From: Branchipolynoe longqiensis
Taxonomy: Eukaryota; Annelida; Polychaeta; Phyllodocida; Polynoidae
Assembly (NCBI GenBank): GCA_030323885.1
Contig: CM059191.1
Span: 104,952,292-105,016,291 of the forward strand
Length of the DNA: 64,000 nt
Reading direction: 5' to 3'
Both the position numbers and the translations under genes were made by a program. The number at the start of each line of letters is the position of its first letter. Position 1 is the stretch's first letter. The notes under the pieces were generated by a model. It searched no databases. It was given only the letters and a program-made list of their open reading frames with translations, and was not told the origin of the DNA. Of the stretch, positions 62,301 to 64,000 are shown piece by piece.

Positions 62301-63893
62301 TTGAACCTACCCTGTCTGTGTATGTATGTAAATGCTTTGTTTGTATCATGTATGTAATTGTAAGCATTATGACTTATGGACTTAAAACATTTAAAATACT
62401 TACAATTGCAGGGGAACACTGACCGCTCAGGCAAGGACCTATGTAGACATGTGGGCATGGACAGTGTGATAATTTCAGGGAGCCTAAGTGGTGTAATGGT
62501 TAGCACGCTAGCCCAAAATATAAGAGGTTTGGGTTCAAATCCTACTCTAGGCGCAATATTTCCCATTTTCATCACCCCCACGACAATATCCCTAATATGA
62601 CTGTTTAATAATAATAATAATAGTGCTGTTTAATACCCAATGTGGTGTGACCGTCTGGCTGTCTTCTGATTTTTCTCTTCCAGGTTATGGTATGATGTGT
62701 ATTAAGTAGTTATTGCTTGATCTGGTATTTGAGGCCCGAGTGCCTCTGGAATAAGAATCGACTGAGGTCAATGTGCATTTCAAAGGCTTGAGAGATTTCA
62801 AACCCTAGTTATATTGATCATTCGAAATTGGATATTGAAATCTATTCTAGCATATGACCAGCCGTAACAAAATATCATGAAATGATGTCAGTTTGATAGG
62901 AATGGGAACATTGCTGGCAATAATTATTGACGAAGCATATCGCGTCAGAGAGTTATGAACGCCCATTAGGGTATTTAAGTCAAGTTTATTGTGAATACAT
63001 GGCCATGCAGACAGGTTGTAGCACTGAACTGATCACGTGACCACCGTTGCCTTTTTAGCAGAAGTCGTAATTCTTCTGTTTCCTCCTGATAAACCCCATC
63101 GTGAAATGACCTTAGATGGTGCCAGGACATGATCCCAGTCGAGTCAAACCATTGACGTATAAAATTGATTCTTGTCGCTACCTAGCTTGTGACTCTGCAT
63201 TAATAGGATAGGACAAGGGCTGGTTACCACAGCATCAGGATAATGTGATTGAGTGGGATATCAGGTCAGGGTGCTGGTGCCCTGGTCTCCCAGTGGGGCA
63301 GCACTATAAAGTTGCCATAAGTGCACTGTCACAAGTCGGTACCCGTCCTGATATGACCTTATATGTTGCTAGGACAAAACAACCAACAGCAACATTACGC
63401 CCCAACAAATAAAGAAACCTAATATAACATCTTATCTTTCAGCCTATGGGTGTATTGAATTTGGTTTGCAAATAAATTCTTAATGTTCTTGTTATGTTTT
63501 GCCTCTAGTGAATGCCACTCGAACACTTGTTACTAGTTTGAATCTGTATTTATACAAACCACGTGACAGCTTTTATATAGAACTCACGTACTTCGCCCCA
63601 AATGACAATTCGTTGGATTTTATTGATCATTTTAAAGTAAATAATTAAAAACAAACAAAAATTGTCCCTATATATTTCACAAAACCTTTACTGCGCAGCG
63701 CCAGGACGTAGTCATTGGTACCTTAAAACAAAAGGTGGGTGGGTGGAGGGAATGGCTTGAATTTACTTTGCTGTTGTTTCAAAGGTAGGTTTTCCATCTG
63801 TTGTAGATCTAAGTCACAAATCTTTTCCCCGTGAGATGCACGATATCGGAGCAGTATATTGGCACAACCACGACCACGACGGCCACAAGATAT
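53303..63893 (+). CDS. MOSPD2: Motile sperm domain-containing protein 2, exons 1-4, 3' partial
   Basis: MOSPD2 is an ER-anchored tether with a CRAL-TRIO domain, an MSP domain that binds FFAT motifs, and a C-terminal membrane anchor. Only the N-terminus is here: exons 53303-53317, 53431-53485, 56880-57041 and 63807-63893, with matching phases (0, 1, 1, 1), about 106 codons. Key matches to vertebrate MOSPD2 are YDERDIERLRLDDEHVRAYL and LKWRKEMEIN in exon 3, and FPREMHDIGAVYWHNHDHDG in exon 4. The rest of the CRAL-TRIO, MSP and anchor regions lie beyond the right edge. Divergent pairing with FANCB mirrors the human X arrangement. Confidence 0.92.
53431..53485 (+). CDS. MOSPD2: MOSPD2 exon 2
   Basis: Encodes DYKRKIPKLRETFAELFA, matching the KLISETRRRFEAEY helix of the vertebrate protein. 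Acceptor ATCTTTTCAG; donor CGCAG/GTTGGT; ends in phase 1. Confidence 0.85.
53519..53540. repeat. (CTAGT)n microsatellite
   Basis: Four copies of TAGTC at the start of MOSPD2 intron 2, 33 bp past the exon 2 donor. Confidence 0.85.
54122..54330. mobile_element. Fragment of the GTAATCGATTAA MITE family
   Basis: CGTGTATTTCTTTACTCCAC and CGGTGTTCGATTTGAAATTC match, in reverse, 36100-36160. A TTTCCGTTTGCTGGATTT segment occurs twice after it (54219 and 54291). Confidence 0.6.
54612..54925. mobile_element. Possible hAT-like MITE
   Basis: AGAGTCCGTATCAGG and GTGTACGGATCCTGAT are loosely inverted, and arms have AGTCTTGAATTCCAT runs. Weak. Confidence 0.45.
54926..56690. other. MOSPD2 intron 2 sequence, nothing recognised
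   Basis: AT-rich, no coding or named repeat found by eye. Confidence 0.5.
56692..56770 (+). mobile_element. 5' scrap of the DIRS-like family
   Basis: GGTCGTAATGCTTGCATTCC and GTTTGATTTGCGGCGGGGGA are the conserved 5' start; the copy stops after a C-rich leader, 110 bp before MOSPD2 exon 3. Confidence 0.75.
56880..57041 (+). CDS. MOSPD2: MOSPD2 exon 3
   Basis: Encodes the CRAL-TRIO N-terminal helices: YDERDIERLRLDDEHVRAYL, then MMDVCLKWRKEMEIN. Acceptor ATGTTGCAG; donor CAATG/GTGCGT; phase 1 at both ends. A 53-bp tandem array starts about 35 bp after the donor. Confidence 0.95.
57076..57392 (+). repeat. 53-bp minisatellite after MOSPD2 exon 3
   Basis: Six units of ATCACCTGTCTTGTGTGGTA plus ACACATTTGTCACCCATC and ACATTGAATAGGG. 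Starts about 35 bp downstream of the donor. Confidence 0.95.
57393..57742. mobile_element. TTAA-type MITE
   Basis: TATTAAAGCTGTATAGTCCG to TTCGGACTATGCAACTTTAA; follows directly on the array. Confidence 0.85.
57820..58836 (-). mobile_element. LINE reverse transcriptase, distal part
   Basis: Minus-strand reading from 58836 gives SKAFDKVDHTIL, GVPQASVLGPLLFL, the YADDTVVYTT catalytic motif, then LTEWCNLNKITINSSKSK. There is a stop in the TGKWLTS region and a frame break after YKVSPGKQ near 58340, so it is dead. The proximal part is at 61874-62060. Confidence 0.88.
58275..58544 (-). pseudogene. Open part of the LINE RT palm domain
   Basis: Ninety codons covering VVYTTGKSIEEIETKLNQTL and KTVLFGTRLTSN, typical of Jockey/RTE/CR1-group enzymes. 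A 25-bp segment (CCCAGGAGACACTTTATAG) is duplicated at 58345-58390 and disturbs the frame. Confidence 0.8.
58998..59890 (-). pseudogene. Tyrosine recombinase, decayed
   Basis: The N-terminal core-binding part (APSTWRNRRRQARSYVKFAL, 59850-59770) and the catalytic part are in different frames, with a break before 59740. The catalytic part has LLLGYYGMLRQSSLLSP (first Arg), LWSSKDNRA (Lys), and LHSLHQGAAQACQRAGVP where HxxR should be; its Arg is His. GTW replaces the usual GHW/GRW, and a Tyr follows in VHAYVPR. It would have inserted circular cDNA; this copy cannot work. Confidence 0.8.
60045..60115 (-). pseudogene. RNase H domain C-terminal remnant
   Basis: Reads LTIIHKPGADLVLADALSRA, the conserved end of retroelement RNase H domains. 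Only about 25 residues remain, followed by a 32-bp tandem duplication (GGCCCGAGATGAGGTCGACC, 59960-60010). Confidence 0.75.
60222..60360 (-). repeat. 18-bp minisatellite inside the DIRS-like element
   Basis: Six to seven units of GGCAGAGATGTGAGGGGC (+ strand), encoding repeated PHISAA on the minus strand. Confidence 0.88.
60650..61540 (-). pseudogene. gag-like ORF of the DIRS-type element
   Basis: Contains VRDILDSAEAQNTTRRKVIP, FPHDLIERGPEGKALKRGEA, WPTVRRYSETIFAWVTDGQL and YTREAYGIP, about half identical to the 47767-48360 copy. A TGA falls at the first Cys of the expected zinc-binding motif (after GIP, near 60810). Several frame changes lie upstream. Confidence 0.75.
61874..62060 (-). mobile_element. 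LINE reverse transcriptase, proximal part
   Basis: Reads HVMDHLNEHKLLNSKQGGFR then HSTIKTIANLINDISNNINK and KLVGA, directly preceding the SKAFD block in this RT family. The insertion lies between KLVGA and FINFSKAFD. Upstream of 62060 the LINE is truncated. Confidence 0.88.
62140..62245 (+). mobile_element. tRNA-derived SINE, family B
   Basis: GGTGGTGTAATGGTTAGCAC and GTGAGTTCGAATCCTGCTCT are strong A and B boxes; AATATTTCCCATTTTCATCA follows. Confidence 0.85.
62474..62582 (+). mobile_element. tRNA-derived SINE, family B
   Basis: GAGCCTAAGTGGTGTAATGG and TGGGTTCAAATCCTACTCTA with the same tail; about 330 bp from its sister copy. A TAA run lies at 62609-62623. Confidence 0.85.
62625..63100. 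other. MOSPD2 intron 3 sequence, nothing recognised
   Basis: No coding or named repeat seen. Confidence 0.5.
63105..63385 (+). mobile_element. SINE family A, head replaced
   Basis: Begins with a tail scrap (GACCTTAGATGGTGCCAGGA), then the body from CAGTCGAGTCAAACCATTGA to the standard tail TGATATGACCTTATATGTTG. 63400-63800 holds nothing recognised apart from the exon 4 splice site. Confidence 0.82.
63807..63893 (+). CDS. MOSPD2: MOSPD2 exon 4
   Basis: Encodes DLSHKSFPREMHDIGAVYWH followed by NHDHDGHKI, matching the vertebrate SSIPRWLLEIGVIYLHGYDKEG block at the start of the lipid-binding fold. Acceptor TCTGTTGTAG; donor AGATAT/GTAAGT. It lies 6.8 kb after exon 3 because of nested transposons. 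Confidence 0.93.
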
Positions 63894-64000
63894 GTAAGTC
63901 CGAAACCCGTATGACATGGTATTTTGTAACTTGTGGTCTACATTAAGGTTGTTAATTGTTTAAATGCCTTTGTTTGGTAGCAGCTTTTGTCTTGTGGAGT

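Overview
This window is animal nuclear DNA. Genes are split by spliceosomal introns, all GT-AG at the junctions I read. Introns and intergenic DNA are full of tRNA-derived SINEs, TIR elements (MITEs), LINE fragments, a tyrosine-recombinase retroelement family and many minisatellites. The proteins are clearly metazoan. I cannot name the species; the repeat style suits a marine invertebrate (lophotrochozoan or invertebrate deuterostome), and that is inference.

Layout. (1) 1-29162, + strand: PFAS (FGAM synthase), 22 exons, starting inside the gene. About 125 N-terminal residues lie upstream; the stop codon is at 29160-29162. All 21 intron phases agree, giving about 1,223 residues. (2) 29163-36503: intergenic DNA made largely of mobile elements. 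(3) 36504-52820, - strand: FANCB, 8 coding exons with consistent phases, 933 codons plus stop, convergent with PFAS. (4) 52821-53302: a 482-bp divergent promoter region. (5) 53303 to the right edge, + strand: MOSPD2, first four coding exons (start of the CRAL-TRIO region). FANCB and MOSPD2 are also head-to-head neighbours on the human X chromosome, so this pair looks like an old bidirectional unit.

The most unusual structure is a recurring link between minisatellites and splice junctions. In PFAS, arrays begin at or contain the real splice site of exon 2 (donor), exon 7 (acceptor), exon 8 (acceptor), exon 14 (donor, small), exon 16 (donor) and exon 20 (donor). The exon 7 array carries 16 copies of the acceptor plus the first exon bases, in units divisible by three. 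The stretch from 7340 to 8435 is open in the PFAS frame, so decoy acceptors could add blocks of about 24 residues without a frameshift. PFAS exon 6 also carries a three-copy 18-bp repeat inside the coding sequence.

Mobile elements are nested. A DIRS/Ngaro-like element (gag, an RNase H end, a decayed tyrosine recombinase, no reverse transcriptase) sits inside a LINE reverse transcriptase in MOSPD2 intron 3. Short derivatives with the same ends lie at 30905, 43258 and 56692, and a gag-bearing copy at 47215-49115. A MITE end supplies the FANCB stop codon. The genes serve unrelated jobs: de novo purine synthesis, Fanconi DNA repair, and ER membrane tethering.
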